From Mesorhabditis belari (Eukaryota; Nematoda; Chromadorea; Rhabditida; Rhabditidae): a stretch of DNA of 64,000 nt. The DNA is taken from contig CAUEEP010000743.1 of NCBI GenBank assembly GCA_958450365.1, positions 3,092,001 to 3,156,000 of the forward strand. The letters are read 5' to 3'. Below the pieces are notes generated by a model that saw only the letters and a program-made list of their open reading frames with translations, was not told the DNA's origin and did no database searches. The position numbers and the translations under genes were made by a program. Within the stretch, counting starts at the first letter, position 1. Each line of letters starts with the position of its first letter. Below, one piece after another: positions 47,123-59,235 of the stretch.

Positions 47123-48848
47123 ATGAAAGTCTCTATTGTACAAGCGGGTAGTTTTATCTACGATACTCCAAGAACATTGGACCTTCTCGAAAAATTGACC
47201 AGAGAAGCAGCAAACGAGAAAGCTGAACTAATTTTGTTTCCGGGTATTGTAAAATTCAAAATTTTAGTACTTTTATTGTTTTCAGAAGCTTTCATTGGTG
47301 GATATCCAAAATGGAACGATTTCGGGATTCTGCTGGGTTCACGGAGTCAAGAAGGACGAGAAGAGTTTCAGAGGTGAAAACTTATAAAGCTTTATTTTGT
47401 TAACAATAAAATTTAGATATTATGATTCAGCAATCACGGAGAATGGATCAGAGGCTGCACGAGTTGAGGCTTTAGCCAAAGAGTTGCAAGTTTTCCTTGT
47501 CACCGGTGTTGTCGAACGGGACGGGGGAACGCTTTATTGCTCGGTTTTGTTAAAATTCTAAAGCTTAAATATATTTCGTTTAGGTTTTTTTCTATTCACC
47601 AACTGGCTATTTGGGAAAACATCGAAAATTGTTGCCAACCGCGCTCGAGCGTTGCGTTTGGGGCAATGGAGATGGGTCGACGATGAAGGTGAATTGAAAT
47701 TTTGACATGATTTCAAAAAAAAAGCAAAATAGAATTTTAGATAAAATAAAGCAACAGATTATTTTAGAGTTTTATAGATAGATTTATAGGTAGTTTTATA
47801 GGGTATTTATAGGGATTTATAGGGATTTATAGGGATTTATAGGGTATTTATAGGGATTTATAGGGATTTATAGGGTATTCTAGAGTTTTATGGATAGCAT
47901 TTTTTAGACCTTTGACACCGAGATTGGAAAACTGGGGACCGCGATTTGTTGGGAGAACTACATGCCACTCTATCGTACTTATCTGTACTCACAAGGTAAA
48001 GACAAACAAATTTTTGTCGAAAATATAATAGTATCGTTATATAAGATCGTTTTAAACGATAAATTTTCAGGTATCCAATTATATCTGGCTCCAACAGTAG
48101 ACGATCGTCCAGTCTGGTTGCCCACAATGCAAACGATCGCTTTGGAGGGAAGGTGAGGGTTTTAAAAATAAAAGATATTTGAAAACGGTGATTGTAGATG
48201 TTTTGTTATCTCAGCGGTTCAATATATGAAAGGTTCCAATTATCCAGAAGGACACTCGGTTCGGTTAAAGCATGGAGATGAAAAGGTAGGGAGAAATGAT
48301 TCGGTTAAAGCATGGAGAAGGACACTCGGTTCGGTTAAAGCATGGAGATGAAACGGTAGGGAGAAATGATTCGGTTAAAGCATGGAAAAGGACACTCGGT
48401 TCGGTTAAAGCATGGAGATGAAACGGTAGGGAGAAATGCTTTTTAAGCGCATTTTATGCTCAAAGATGATCAAATTGTTTCTGTAAAAATGAAGAACTCA
48501 GTGCACCGGACAATATGCTTTTTCTTTTTAATCACAGAGTACAACAAAGAACAGAAAGTTTTAGGTCTTTATCCGAGGCGGCTCTTGCATCGTCGACCCG
48601 CTTGGGAAAGTACTTGTGGCGCCCGAGTTTGATGGTCAAGCGATAAAATACGCCGATATTGATTTGAATCTGGTATTTTGACTTTTGAGATGTTGGATAT
48701 ATTTAGAAAAATTATTTAACAACGGTTTCAGATTACACAAGGGAAATTTGATCTGGATGTCGTCGGACATTATGCCAGAAATGATATCTTCAAATTAATT
48801 GTCGACACGAGAGAGCAGAAAAATGTTGTGCAGAGCAAAGAAGCTTAA
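47123..48848 (+). CDS. nit-1: nitrilase-type carbon-nitrogen hydrolase
   Basis: Cytosolic nitrilase-superfamily enzyme, 307 aa, closest in motif pattern to plant-type nitrilases and worm NIT-1; it hydrolyses nitriles or amides, natural substrate uncertain. Exons: 47123-47243, 47286-47373, 47417-47543, 47584-47688, 47908-47995, 48071-48152, 48198-48285, 48565-48672, 48732-48848, all in phase. The catalytic triad is visible: Glu in [11 protein letters not shown], Lys in [13 protein letters not shown], Cys in [14 protein letters not shown]. Other family blocks are [37 protein letters not shown] and [11 protein letters not shown]. The start is chosen at MKVSIVQAG, the first beta strand. A poly(A) signal AATAAA is at 48867. 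The end of exon 7 with its donor is duplicated twice in the next intron. It may have been the upstream member of a pair with the gene at 51765. Confidence 0.95.
48299..48439. repeat. 70-bp duplications of the exon 7 end of nit-1
   Basis: Two tandem units derived from the last part of exon 7 plus its splice donor (GGACACTCGGTTCGGTTAAA, then GATGAAACG/GTAGGG; the real one reads GATGAAAAG/GTAGGG). They lie immediately after the true donor at 48286. Confidence 0.88.
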
Positions 48849-49031
48849 GGAGTTTCCTAGATTTTAAATAAAATTTTATTTTTGGATAAATTAATTTACA
48901 CTTTTCAACACAGCGCTCATTTTCCACACCGACACAGCCTTTTTACAGTGGCTAAGGTATTCGTGTAGTTTGGAGTTTTTGCCTTACTTTTTTTTGTGAG
49001 ACTTTCTTCTTTCAACTCTGTTATTTTATTT

Positions 49032-49159
49032 TATAAACTTTTAAAATTTGGAATTTCAGATGGATTCTGACTTAAAAGCAGTACTTTGCTAGGTAAAGAG
49101 TCGAAAAATTTATGTGGCCTCAGTCCCCAGTGTCACTTTTCGCGTCAAAGCGTCGACGA
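49032..49159 (+). pseudogene. duplicate first exon of the leucine-rich gene
   Basis: About 94% identical to 51737-51864, which holds the acceptor-like AATTCCAG, the ATG and most of exon 1 of the gene at 51765. In this copy the TTTCAG/ATG is kept at 49052-49062, but the eleventh codon TGG is TAG. It is the upstream member of a direct repeat around the LINE insertion. Confidence 0.8.
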
Positions 49160-49983
49160 TCGACGTGAAAAGTGACATTGGGGTTGGTTTAATTAGCAAT
49201 GGGGCCCATTCGAGCGTATGGTTTAATTACCCAAGTTTGAGGTACGGCTACAATTTGACAGTGACGAAGATGAGGAGTGTGCGTCACTTACCCCATCCAC
49301 TGCCGCCACTCGGGCTCGAGGGCAGCAGATCGCCACCTCATCGACTTGATCTTGGCCGGCTATGGATTGGACGCAATGATTGTTCAATCGTATCGAATGG
49401 GCGTCTACTTTATACAACATCCACGTGCGATGAAAGTGATTTTTGCCTCTACCCACGGTGCTTCCAATTGCTGTCTTCTTTTCACCGTCGTCGCAGGGAT
49501 GTTCTACCGTGGTACGCTCGTCTGATCAATATTTGTCGCTCGGACCCTTCTCAATTCAAAGGAAAAAACATTATTATTGGTGACAAAGCGAAAGAAGCAA
49601 GCCAATTCGAAAGCATCTCAACTCGGAACACAAAGGACATCGAGATGGCCGTGATTGGAGTTGTGAAGGACACAAAGCCGTTAAACCTAGCTATGAAGCC
49701 ACCGCCCATCTTTTCGCCAAAACCAAAAGTTAGACGAAGACGACCACCAAAATGGACAAACACCGCTATCATCTCCCCTAAAGGAATTCAACGCAAGAAA
49801 GCCCACTCGACGTCAGAACAGAACGAGCCGGCAGCCAAAACTTTCCGGGATTCGGAAGGAATCGACTCATTTGCCGATCCTTCTCAACGAAGAATCGACA
49901 AGAAGCACAACAATTCGCAGAAGAATCAATCAAGCTCTCAACCTACGCCAAAGGATCATCTCATCTCTCCAGAAAAAGTTTGA
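49114..49983 (+). CDS. long open frame of unknown function
   Basis: About 289 codons without an intron, starting inside the duplicated exon after its stop. The first half is also open in another plus frame (49277-49525) and on the minus strand, so coding is uncertain there. The second half, from about 49530, is basic and Pro/Lys/Ser-rich (KPKVRRRRPPKWTN). It precedes a LINE endonuclease region and could be the ORF1 of that element, or a retrocopied gene piece. I do not recognise a domain. Confidence 0.35.
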   Translation: MASVPSVTFRVKASTIDVKSDIGVGLISNGAHSSVWFNYPSLRYGYNLTVTKMRSVRHLPHPLPPLGLEGSRSPPHRLDLGRLWIGRNDCSIVSNGRLLYTTSTCDESDFCLYPRCFQLLSSFHRRRRDVLPWYARLINICRSDPSQFKGKNIIIGDKAKEASQFESISTRNTKDIEMAVIGVVKDTKPLNLAMKPPPIFSPKPKVRRRRPPKWTNTAIISPKGIQRKKAHSTSEQNEPAAKTFRDSEGIDSFADPSQRRIDKKHNNSQKNQSSSQPTPKDHLISPEKV

Positions 49984-51736
49984 TTTTAGTTGTTTCCCCA
50001 GCGTTTATTTATCTAATTCCCACAGTTTCGTTTCAAATAGCAATAATCGTTTGAACACATTTCAAACAATGACTCGCACAAAAGCTTTTACGTTAGATTC
50101 TTCGTTTTTACCTAGTGTTTTTCTCATGCACATAGTCTTGCCTCTAGTAGTAATAAGCGACTTAATCTCTTTCAAACTATGACTCGCTCGAAAACTTCAA
50201 ACTATGATTCTTTTCTTGCTATTACAGAGACGTGGCTTAATGAATCTTTTGTTTTCTCTATTCTAGATCACGGAAATAATTATTCTATTTTGCGTTGTGA
50301 CAGATCTGACTCTAGACTTATGGTGGTGGTGCGATTTTCTTGATTCTAAAATCTTTTAAACACTCCCGGATTTGCTCTGTATCTAAGTTTAACTGTGAAA
50401 TTATTATAGTAGATGTTTTTATCGTCAAAAAGATCCGCTTTTTCATTATTTATTGCCTTCCTGATGTAAATTTAGCAGACACATCTTCTCTTTTTGACCA
50501 TCTATCGACGTTTTTAAATCCTGCTGAGTTAAACATTCTACTAGGTGATTTTAATTTCCGTGTAAGCTTTTTCAATGATTCTTTTGCATTCGATAAGTAT
50601 CATCACCCCACGAAAGTTCACTTGAAAGTTTCCTTACTACGAGCTCTCTTTTCATTTTAAATATATTTCCTACTTTCTGCCACTCATTTTCTATTTTAGA
50701 TATGGTGATTTGTGACTGTTTGGACGATGTAATCGATCTACAAAGTTTGCCGCCTCTCCTAGGCTCTGACCACCTCGCAATCAGCTTCAAAATTGGTTCA
50801 ACCTTTAGTTTACTCCAAAGGAAAGGGATCAAGTCTGTTTGCATTTTGATTTTGACTATTACAAAGCGGCGGTGTGTATACTAGATTCTCTTAATCGATC
50901 AGATTTTTGTGCCTCCTCAAATTCTATTGGCAAAGACTTTTGCGCTAATCTTTTAAAATCGATAGAATTAACGTGTGGTCATTATCCTTTAATGATCCCG
51001 CCGCACATCTTGAGAGCTAAAAGTATACTAGCCCATTTTTTCCGTCGTTCTTATTATTCAAAATCCTTAAACGACCCTCTAGTTAGTAAAGAACTGAATG
51101 AGTTCTCCAAGTATTGTCGTAAATTTGAGGGAAATATTGAAAGAAATGCCACTAAATCCAAAAACGGGAAGCCTTTTTACACATATATTAATTCTAAAAC
51201 TAAGGACCCGAACCAAGCTCCAAATTCTTTCTTTTATCCATCCAATCCTAGTGAAACCTTTTTAGACCCCAAGAAAATTGTTCTTGAGTTTGTTAAATTC
51301 TTCAACGTTTACAATAACCAGAAAACTAACGAATCTTTTCCGGCTTTTCCACCTAAATAGATCCCACCACAGAATTTTCTCCTTAGAGCCAGCGACATCG
51401 AAGCTGCTTTCACGAGGTCAGAGTCCAGAAGTGGTTCATTCCTTTTGCAGATTTCCCTTTGCGTCTAATGCTTATTTATCAAACACATTTCCCGTTAGAG
51501 CCGCTAGATTATAGAATTTGCTCCCAAATGACATACGAGAAATTCGGTAAATTTCCATTTTTAAGAAACGAAGCGATGCTCTAGATCTAACGGCTCTCTC
51601 TCGTAGGTAATTTGATTATTTGCATATTCATTATATCTTGTATTTTCGTACCTTTCTTTTGTCTCTACACTTATGACTCGCTGTGTATTTCTCTGATTTA
51701 TTGGGTTTCACTTTATCACCTGAATAAGGATCATTA
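49160..51736 (+). mobile_element. LINE-type retrotransposon, internally deleted
   Basis: Non-LTR element remnant. Endonuclease motifs appear in broken plus frames: ITETWLNESF (about 50220), YCLPDVN and LLGDFNF (about 50450-50560), GSDHLAISF (about 50765). A linker frame 50839-51357 (FFRRSYYSKSLNDP, KNGKPFYTYINSKTKD) leads toward the reverse transcriptase, but that domain is missing; a C-terminal-like stretch follows at about 51370-51600 (VRAARLWNLLPNDIR across frames). It looks like a Jockey/CR1-type element. The unit is bounded by the 128-bp direct repeat, and its 5' edge begins with an inverted piece of the target (GTGAAAAGTGACATTGGGG). Confidence 0.75.
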
Positions 51737-51764
51737 TATAAACTTTTAAAATTTGGAATTCCAG

Positions 51765-54159
51765 ATGAATTCTGACTTAAAGTCAGTACTTTGCTGGGTA
51801 AAGAGTCGAAAAACTTATGTGGCCTCAGTCCCCAATGTCACTTTTCGCGTCAAAGCGTCGACGAAATTCGGCGAAACTGTTCGAGGTTGGCCTTGGGATA
51901 TCAAAACTATTCAATGAATTAATAAAAACCACAAAAATCTAGTTATTTGTTTTATATTTTTATATAATTTGGTTGGTTTAGGATTTTCCGATGGCGAAGG
52001 AGTGGTTAGTGAGCTGAAATGGGAAAATCTTATATCGCTGGCACCGACTTGTCTTGAGGTTTTAACTTTTTGATATTTTTTGTAAGATCTGACTCATAAG
52101 TTTAAACATTAAAATTTCTAAACAATTTCAGATAAATCACTCCCGCAATCCTTTCCCCGAGCTGCTACAAAAGTTACTCAATGGGCAAAGTGAAGAGGTG
52201 AAAGAAGATTCAACAATTGTAATTAAGAATATTTTAGCTAATCAAATTCTTTTCCCGTTTACGAACCGTGTCAATTTTTGGAGCCGACATAAAAGCAGCC
52301 GATTTGACATCATTCTTCAAAAACCTTTCGCTACTGGCTGCATTTTCCTATTCGGATTTTTATCCAGAGGACGGAGATTGGACGAGATTGGCACAAGTAG
52401 GCTTTGATAAGCAAAATAAGTACAAAAATATTATAATGTTAAAAAAGGTGAAGATTATTGTGTCTAGGAATTATCAACGCTGCAACTTCGAGCGCTTGAT
52501 GCCTCAGGTGGTCGAGGGGTCGTTGATGATCTACTCGCTAAAGTCGATATTTCTCTTTTGCGCTTATCTGGCAATCCGGGTTTTCGAGTTTCAGAATTTC
52601 AGGTAGCCAAACAATCGAGAAGTATAGCTAAATCACAAAAGTTCAAAATTCTAGAAATCTTCTTCGATTTTCCCGACCGTCAGAGTTCTAGCTGTCTCCG
52701 AGTTACTGGATGAGTCGGATACAGACGCAGAAAAGGTTGGTTAAACTTAAATTTTAAAAAACTGTTAATAAAAAAGATCAACATTTAGCTTCTTTCAATT
52801 TTGACGCAAAAATTCCCGTCACTTGAAGCGCTGATCTTTGACTGGAGTGTCGTTGATCCGGGAGTGATGATTGATGAGCGAACGAAGAAAATCGTTAAAC
52901 AATTGGTAGATCTCACAAAGTAAGAGTCATAGCAAGCAAATTTATGATAGTTTTTTTTAGAAATTTGGAAGCTTTTGCCATTATTGCGTATACGCCATGC
53001 CCTGATACGAAAGCAGCCACTGGCGAGATTGCAAGACTGTTAGGTGAGTGTTTATCAGAACAGCTTCTAGTATAAATTATCTTAGTATATGGTATTGTAT
53101 GTTGTACAAGTATACTTAACATAACAAAGTCCCAAGTTTCAGCTGAAGGTGGCCTGCACGAAATGAGATGGCGGCAGTTCGCCTCACGCGGACTCTCCAA
53201 CGATAAACCGAACTTCTCACTTTTGGTTGGTTCATTGAATTTCGGTATTTATTAGATTGGCACACTTGAAAGTTGGCACACTATTTCCCAGAAAACTTTT
53301 TTAATACGCTAATTGAATTAGACTTCTCTAAATAAAAGTTATATATTATCTATTTTAAGACATGCTTAAGCAAATTTGAGCAACTTTTGAAATGAATTTG
53401 AGCAGAAATCCAAATTTTTGTCAAACAGACATATACTAAAGCAATTAGACAAATCGAGCTGAGAATTTGGCTATATGCTTAACTTTTCATGCTCTATATA
53501 GAAGAAAGTGCTCAAATCGCTTCACCGAGTGTTCATCATTTTTGGTTCCTCAACTTCTTGCCCCCTAGAAACCTACAAAACCGAAGCTTTTCTAAATCTG
53601 TTAAAAGCAACAAGAAACCTGTTTTAAAGAGTAAAGCCTTTTTATTAGAAAAAACTGTAAATTAATTGGTGCACTAGTTTTTTCTAAAAAGGTGCAATGA
53701 AGAAGTGTACCAACTTTCAAGTTGCCAATCTAATATTAAAATTTCGCTAGATTGAATTTAATTAAATATCTTTGATTAAATAATTTTTAAAAATCTAAAA
53801 ACTATGAAATCTATGAAATATCTATGAAATCTATAAAAACTATGAAATAAAAATCTAAATTTAAGATCGGTGGCTCAAGCGCTGCTTTGAGAGAGCGAAT
53901 CGAGGAGGCTTTCGTGGAAAGACGCCAATCTTCTCCTCATATCCGTCATCTATTGCCACTCATCGATTCGGACACAAATTTGCATAAGTAGGTTCAATTT
54001 TATCAGAAAGGTTAATGTTTTTAAAACATATCAAACCTTTTTGTAAAAGTTTTCCAAACAAAAACCTTTAGACCTTCTCTTGTCATCGATTTCGGCGGAA
54101 TGGACTCCGCGCAGATACAGAGAGATTTGGAGAATCGAAATTTCACTCAAGCAGAATAA
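51765..54159 (+). CDS. leucine-rich protein of unknown function
   Basis: Predicted 381-aa intracellular protein. Exons: 51765-51885, 51982-52058, 52132-52197, 52238-52396, 52468-52602, 52655-52735, 52789-52919, 52961-53043, 53143-53225, 53866-53987, 54072-54159; every phase closes and it ends TAA. There is no signal peptide or membrane helix. The middle shows irregular leucine-rich periodicity (LRTVSIFGADI, LSTLQLRALDASG, DISLLRLSGNPGF, TVRVLAVSE, FPSLEALIFDWS), like degenerate LRRs of F-box or CUL2-adaptor type proteins, but I see no F-box. CCAG directly precedes the ATG, a likely trans-splice acceptor. The first exon lies in the downstream copy of the 128-bp repeat made by the LINE insertion. 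Intron 9 holds a MITE. Confidence 0.82.
53252..53734. mobile_element. MITE in intron 9
   Basis: Ends TTAGATTGGCACACTTGAAA and the inverse TTCAAGTTGCCAATCTAA; about 480 bases without coding capacity. TA/TTA flanks suggest a Tc1/mariner-type element. Confidence 0.72.
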
Positions 54160-56159
54160 TATTTTCTTGCTAAACTTTTTTTCTTTAGGGTTTTTCTGTT
54201 ATTGTTGAATTTTCTTGTTGATTTTGACGTTTACTTCATAAAGTTTTCCTTGGTTCCGAATTTCATTCATTGGTTCCGAATTTCATTCATTCCATTTCAT
54301 TCAGTTTTCCCAAATAGCGCAACATAAAAAAGAATTCAATCATCATTAAGAAAAGAAGATTTTGAATTCTTTCTCACAAAAGTGTTGGTGGAGACTTATG
54401 TGGGCGAGCTTTAGAAACAAAAAAAAATATCGCCGAGGATTCGTATCGCCTTTCACAAAAAAAGCTGAAAAGGTGGAAAAAGGAATTTGAAATGGGAATT
54501 TTTCTTTTCAAATTCAATGTTTCGAGGAAAGGAGAAAGCTGCCCGAGGAAGTCGACGAAGGAAATGAAACAACGAACGCTCCTTTTCTCATCACATCTAA
54601 AAAAATTTCATCGCTTCACTGGAAAATCTGAAATTCGACACTATTTCGAAGTTTTTTTTTTTTTTGGTGCAATCTTCATAAGTTTTCTTTTTTCTTTTTC
54701 ATTAATCCGTTTGCATTGCCAGTTACTTTTTAAAGAAATTAATATTTAAAAGAATCAGAAATCTTCAGAAGATCTAGCTTCTCATTAAAGTTAGATTTAA
54801 TTTCTTTTTAACTTTTATCCTTTTATATCAACTTTCTTTAATCCCACTTCTTGACCAAAATAGCTTGTTGTTTTCGTCTCCCATTCGTCAACTTTTTTTT
54901 ATCCTCTGCCTCTTGTTGGCTTTGTGGTTAGCAATTCCAGGATGTTTTCCTCGAAAATAAACACGATTTTCGAAATTTTTGCAAATATTTTGATTTATCT
55001 TTTAGTTTTTGTGGGATAAAAGAAATTAAAGGCCATGGCAAGGAAGTTCCTGCTTTTTGTGTGACGGGAAGACTTTGGCTTAGGATAAAAAATGTGACGA
55101 TTTCGAAAAAGAACAAGGGAGGAAGTGGGTAAAAGGGGTGAAAAAAGGGCAGGGTAAAAGGGATGGATTTGAGGAACTGAAGGGAGAATTGTTGGGTGCT
55201 TTGTGTGTGCGTGTTTCTTCAAACTAGAGGATGGGTGGAGATCGGGGCGGTGCCGCCATTTGAAGTCATGTTTTGTGGGGGTCGCTGGGGTGGGATGGCC
55301 ACTTGAAGAGACCCCAGGGGACACTCTTCGGAGATTCATCGACACGGGTAAAAACTCTATCCACATCAACAGTCTCCTCTTCAATCTTGTCGCTTTTTTC
55401 AACTCTCCCGAATATTTTAAATCCTTCAATGGGTTGTTCAGCTTTAAACTGACTTCTGAATCAAACATCTTTTGAAAGAAACTTCTGAATTCTGAATCAA
55501 AAATCTTTTAAAGTTGTCTTTACAATCCTAGATTCCTTGCTTTGTATTGCAAGTTTGCTCCTTGCTTGCTTTATACTAAGCACTGGACACTTATAACTAT
55601 TACAGATATTATGGTAGGTCGTTTATTTAACAGGAGTTGTTTACTCTAAGCTTCAGATCTTGAATTGTTTCTTTAGGTTCCCGTTTATGCTTGCCAAATT
55701 GCAAAATCCTTACTATCAGCTCTCTTTCTATCCTTCAACATCAAAACTTTCAAAAAGTGTAAAGCTATTCACTCCAGTCAATTCAAAAAGTGCCTAAAAC
55801 GCTTTAGCCGTGCTCCGACGAGAGTCAAATCGTTTAAAGCCACAAATCACTGCCCATTGCCCCAAAATGACCACCCTTCTCTCCAGACTCCGTACTAGAT
55901 TCTTTCTATTTTAGTTCCTCCTTTCTTTTTTCAAAACAACACCAATTTCTTTCAATCTAATATGTTACTCTGTGAAAGCAAATTTTTCTTTCAAAACTTT
56001 TCCAAACTTTGTTGACTTGACTTAATTTTCCTCCGCGTTCTCTTTTCTTTTCCTTTTCTCTGACTTCTCGAATTTTCTTGATGAGCCTTTGTGATTAGGA
56101 ATTTGGGTCTCGTTTTTGACCAAAATGTAAACACTTTGAAAATCCATTTTGCTATTTTT
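54160..56159. other. spacer with a GC-richer island
   Basis: Mostly AT-rich. The block 55000-55400 is less AT-rich, purine-biased on the plus strand and open on both strands, as at 7.6 and 15.5 kb; it lies 0.8 kb before the next gene and may be its promoter. No exon chain could be built. Confidence 0.35.
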
Positions 56160-56202
56160 AGAAAGCGAACTTTTCCCCCGATCCCCCGAGCTCACTAACA
56201 AA

Positions 56203-58058
56203 ATGCTTTCCCCAGAAGAAGCGCAAGAGGCAACGAAATTGTTGTCGGGTGTTCTGTTGAATAAGGTAAATTCTAATAAAACTTTACAATTAGTTTATCA
56301 ACTTATCAATTATCAATTATCAATTATCAATTATCAATTATCAATTATCAATTATCAACTTATCGATTATCAAGTTAATCCTCTAAAATTTCAGCTAAAA
56401 TTCACCGAAGACAACCTGGGAGATCAAGATGAGAAATTCGGTGCCGAGTTTCGTCGTCTTGTCGAACTTGACTACAAGGTTGTACCAAAAAAATTACATT
56501 AAAATTTTAAAATTACATACGATTTTAGGTTTGTGAGAAATACGGTGAGATTCTCGTTGGTTTCAAAGCACATACCGATTGTCTTCTTAAAGCAGAACAA
56601 CTGGTTTGTTTTTTCAAGAAAAATCACAATTTCATTTCGCCCTTCAGGTAAACGAAAGTAAACTTTCGATGAAGAACTTTGTCGAGAAATCGTCAAAGGA
56701 ACTTCAAGATCTTCAGCAAGAGTGTGATTGTAAGTTTTTAAACAGAAAAAACATTTCAACTTTCAAATGAACTTTAGTAATCCGCAAGAAGATCTCGGGC
56801 AACAATGCGGGCGTGCAATTCTCGGATAGTTGTTCAGCGGGTGCTCGACCGATTGTGTAGGTTATTTTCTAGAAAATTTTCTTTTTAAACATTGTTTTTT
56901 GGTTTGTTTTTTTGTTTTTCTTTCAATCCTAAGAGTTTCCAAATCTTTGTTCCTGTTTTTTCTTTTACTTTAACCTTACCAGCTGCGTGACTCTTTTTCC
57001 TTTTTTTTTTTTGCGGACCCCAAGGGGTTTTTTTTGTGACTTTTTCGCCCAAAAACAGATTGATAGACAAGAAAAGCGAAGTAAAATAAAATAGAAAAGT
57101 GGAGGTTTAAAATTGAAGCTCTTTGCAATAGGAATCATCAGAATCTAGACATTTCCATGGTTCTTTAACTTTAAATCAAAAAAAAAATTTGAGCTAATGA
57201 TTAGTATTATAAGGTAAAAATAGCCGAAAAACTTAAAAATAGAATAAAATGCTTTTAGAAATAGAAATATAGAATAAATAGAATAAAATGCTTTAAAAGA
57301 ATTGAATTTTGCTAAAAAAAACACTTCTATTTCAGCACCCCAAAAATGGGAATGCCTCCGCCGAAAGCCTACGGAGCTGTGTTCGATCAAAAAGCTCTTT
57401 CCGAGTTCGTTCGCTCAATGATGTCTGCTCATAAACTTGGAATGGCGAATGATGGGTGAGTGAGAGAAAAAGTGCAAAAAAAAAAATGGCAACACTAAAG
57501 TTTGCGAATGTGTTCAACGCATTTCCTCAACAAAATTGATTTCCCTCAAAATTCCTCGATTTAGTGAGGCCACAATCGAAGAGCTGTGCAAGAGGATACT
57601 CGAGAACGGGATTCAGAGTGAGCTTTTGAGAATGAATTGAAATTAGGGTACTTGTGGAGTATCCGGGGGGAGGGGTCTTTCAATATCCTGAGGGGGGGGG
57701 GGTAAAATTTTAAGATCCGGGGTAAACTTTCAAAAACCAACCTCAATAAATTGAATATCTTTACATTTGAAGGGAATTTGCCACCAAATCACTTAAGCGG
57801 CTGAATATCTTTAAAAGGGGTCGTGTATAACGTATATAAAATTTTACCCCACCGGATCTTAAAATTTTACCCCCCCGATATTGAAAGACCCCCCGGATAC
57901 TCCACAAGTACCGAAATTAGAATCGATTTAAATGATAGAAGAGAAACTTTTGTGAAATTCTAAAAAAAACTCTTTCAGACGACCCGCTGACTTTGGCGAA
58001 CGAGGCACGCGAAAAGGAGCGCCTCATTGAGGCGAAAAGATTTGCCCTTAAAAAGTAA
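56203..58058 (+). CDS. small coiled-coil-like protein, unknown function
   Basis: Predicted 211-aa soluble protein. Exons: 56203-56265, 56395-56478, 56529-56603, 56648-56729, 56778-56856, 57336-57455, 57565-57617, 57979-58058; all in phase. An acceptor-like TATTTTTAG at 56152-56160 precedes the ATG by 42 bases. The N-terminal half is helical and charged (LSPEEAQEATKLLSGVLLNK, KSSKELQDLQQECDLIRKK), consistent with a coiled coil. A middle motif reads TPKMGMPPPKAYGAVFDQKA, and the C terminus is another charged helix (EAREKERLIEAKRFALKK). I do not recognise the family. A poly(A) signal AATAAA lies at 58232. Intron 7 contains a hAT-like MITE. Confidence 0.82.
57647..57912. mobile_element. hAT-like MITE
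   Basis: Ends GGTACTTGTGGAGTATCC and the inverse GGATACTCCACAAGTACC, with a perfect 8-bp target duplication GAAATTAG at 57639-57646 and 57913-57920. Inner inverted blocks of G-rich and C-rich runs (GATCCGG/CCGGATC). Eight-base duplications are typical of hAT elements. Confidence 0.88.
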
Positions 58059-58369
58059 ATGACGTAAAATTTCTTCTGTTTCAACTTTCATTCTACGAAA
58101 TCGCTAGTTTATTATTAATTTATATTGTGTCATTGAGTTGTATCTTTTCTTCGTTTTCCTTTTCTCGATTATTGCTGTGAGTTGTCGAGAGAGACCCGTT
58201 GTTTACTTTATAAAGCTTTACGTGTCAAGCCAATAAAAATGAGCAGCGTTCAAAAAAAAACATTCATGAAATGCATTGTAAACCAAAGTGTACAATGGTT
58301 CTACAATACAAAAAGGAAAAAAATGGTTTAGCCTTGAAAATTTGGATTTATAAAATCTCAGGAGGCTCA

Positions 58370-58555
58370 AGCTTAAAGCAAAGCTCAAGCTTAAAGCAAA
58401 GCTCAAGCTTAAAGCAAAGATCAAGCTCAAAGCAAAGCTCAAGCTCAAAGCAAAGCTCAAGCTTAAAGCAAAGCTCAAGCTCAAAACAAAGCTCAAGCTT
58501 AAAGCAAAGCTCAAGCTTAAAGTAAAGCTCAAGCCCAAAGCAAAGCTCAAGCGTT
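58370..58555. repeat. 12-bp satellite
   Basis: AAAGCAAAGCTCAAGCTT-type units of 12 bases, about 15 copies, just after the 3' end of the coiled-coil gene. The poly-Ser-Leu-Lys-Gln frame is an artefact. Confidence 0.85.
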
Positions 58556-59230
58556 CAATCAAAAATCCAAGGTCTAGAATTTGAAACTGAGAACGTAAAC
58601 ATTCTACTTCTGAAACTATAGATAGGACAACTAAATTAGAATTTTCAAGGTTTCCAGTCAAAAATTTATCTTTTCTAATTTAAGTCGAATTTCTAGTTAT
58701 CGATAAACCTTGGTTTACGATCATTTTGTCTAAATATTTAAATACAAATGTAAAATTGTTTTTGAAATGCTCTCACGGAATATTTTACTACTTGTATTCC
58801 AAATTTAAAATATTCAGTAAATAAAATTCCTAAATGACTCTTCATAATAATTGCTTAACGTTTTGAAATTCTTTTGAAAATTCTTTTGAAATAAAATCAG
58901 CGCTAATTGCTCGTGCTTTACTAACGTTTGCAAACTACTTGCATTCCCATTTTCATAAAAATATCCCAATCTAGTCTTTTTTTGATAGTATTACAATGTT
59001 TTATGTTTTTCGTATTTATTTTTCTATACATTTCTATACATTCTATACATTCTATACATTGGCGTCTGTCGGAAAGTACACAGGTGATGAGACTGGAGAC
59101 GCGGTCTTTGCTCAATCACTCTTCGTTGCCAACCACGCCTATTAAATTTATTCCCATCTCTTTAGAATGATCTTTAGTAGCGATAGATTTCACTCTCGTC
59201 TTTTAGTCATGTTTTTTCAAAAGTTTTATA
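58556..59230. other. spacer, no gene seen
   Basis: AT-rich with a short TTCTATACA repeat near 59030-59060. The block at 59058-59145 is less AT-rich but has no consistent exon. Confidence 0.4.
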
Positions 59231-59235
59231 GATAT

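Noticed and set aside
49032..51864. LTR retrotransposon with 128-bp LTRs
   Set aside because: The repeat contains the first exon and acceptor of the next gene, lacks TG...CA ends, and the interior shows LINE endonuclease motifs, not gag-pol.
58218..58661. Leu/Ser/Ala-repeat protein (minus strand)
   Set aside because: Artefact of the 12-bp satellite at 58370-58555.
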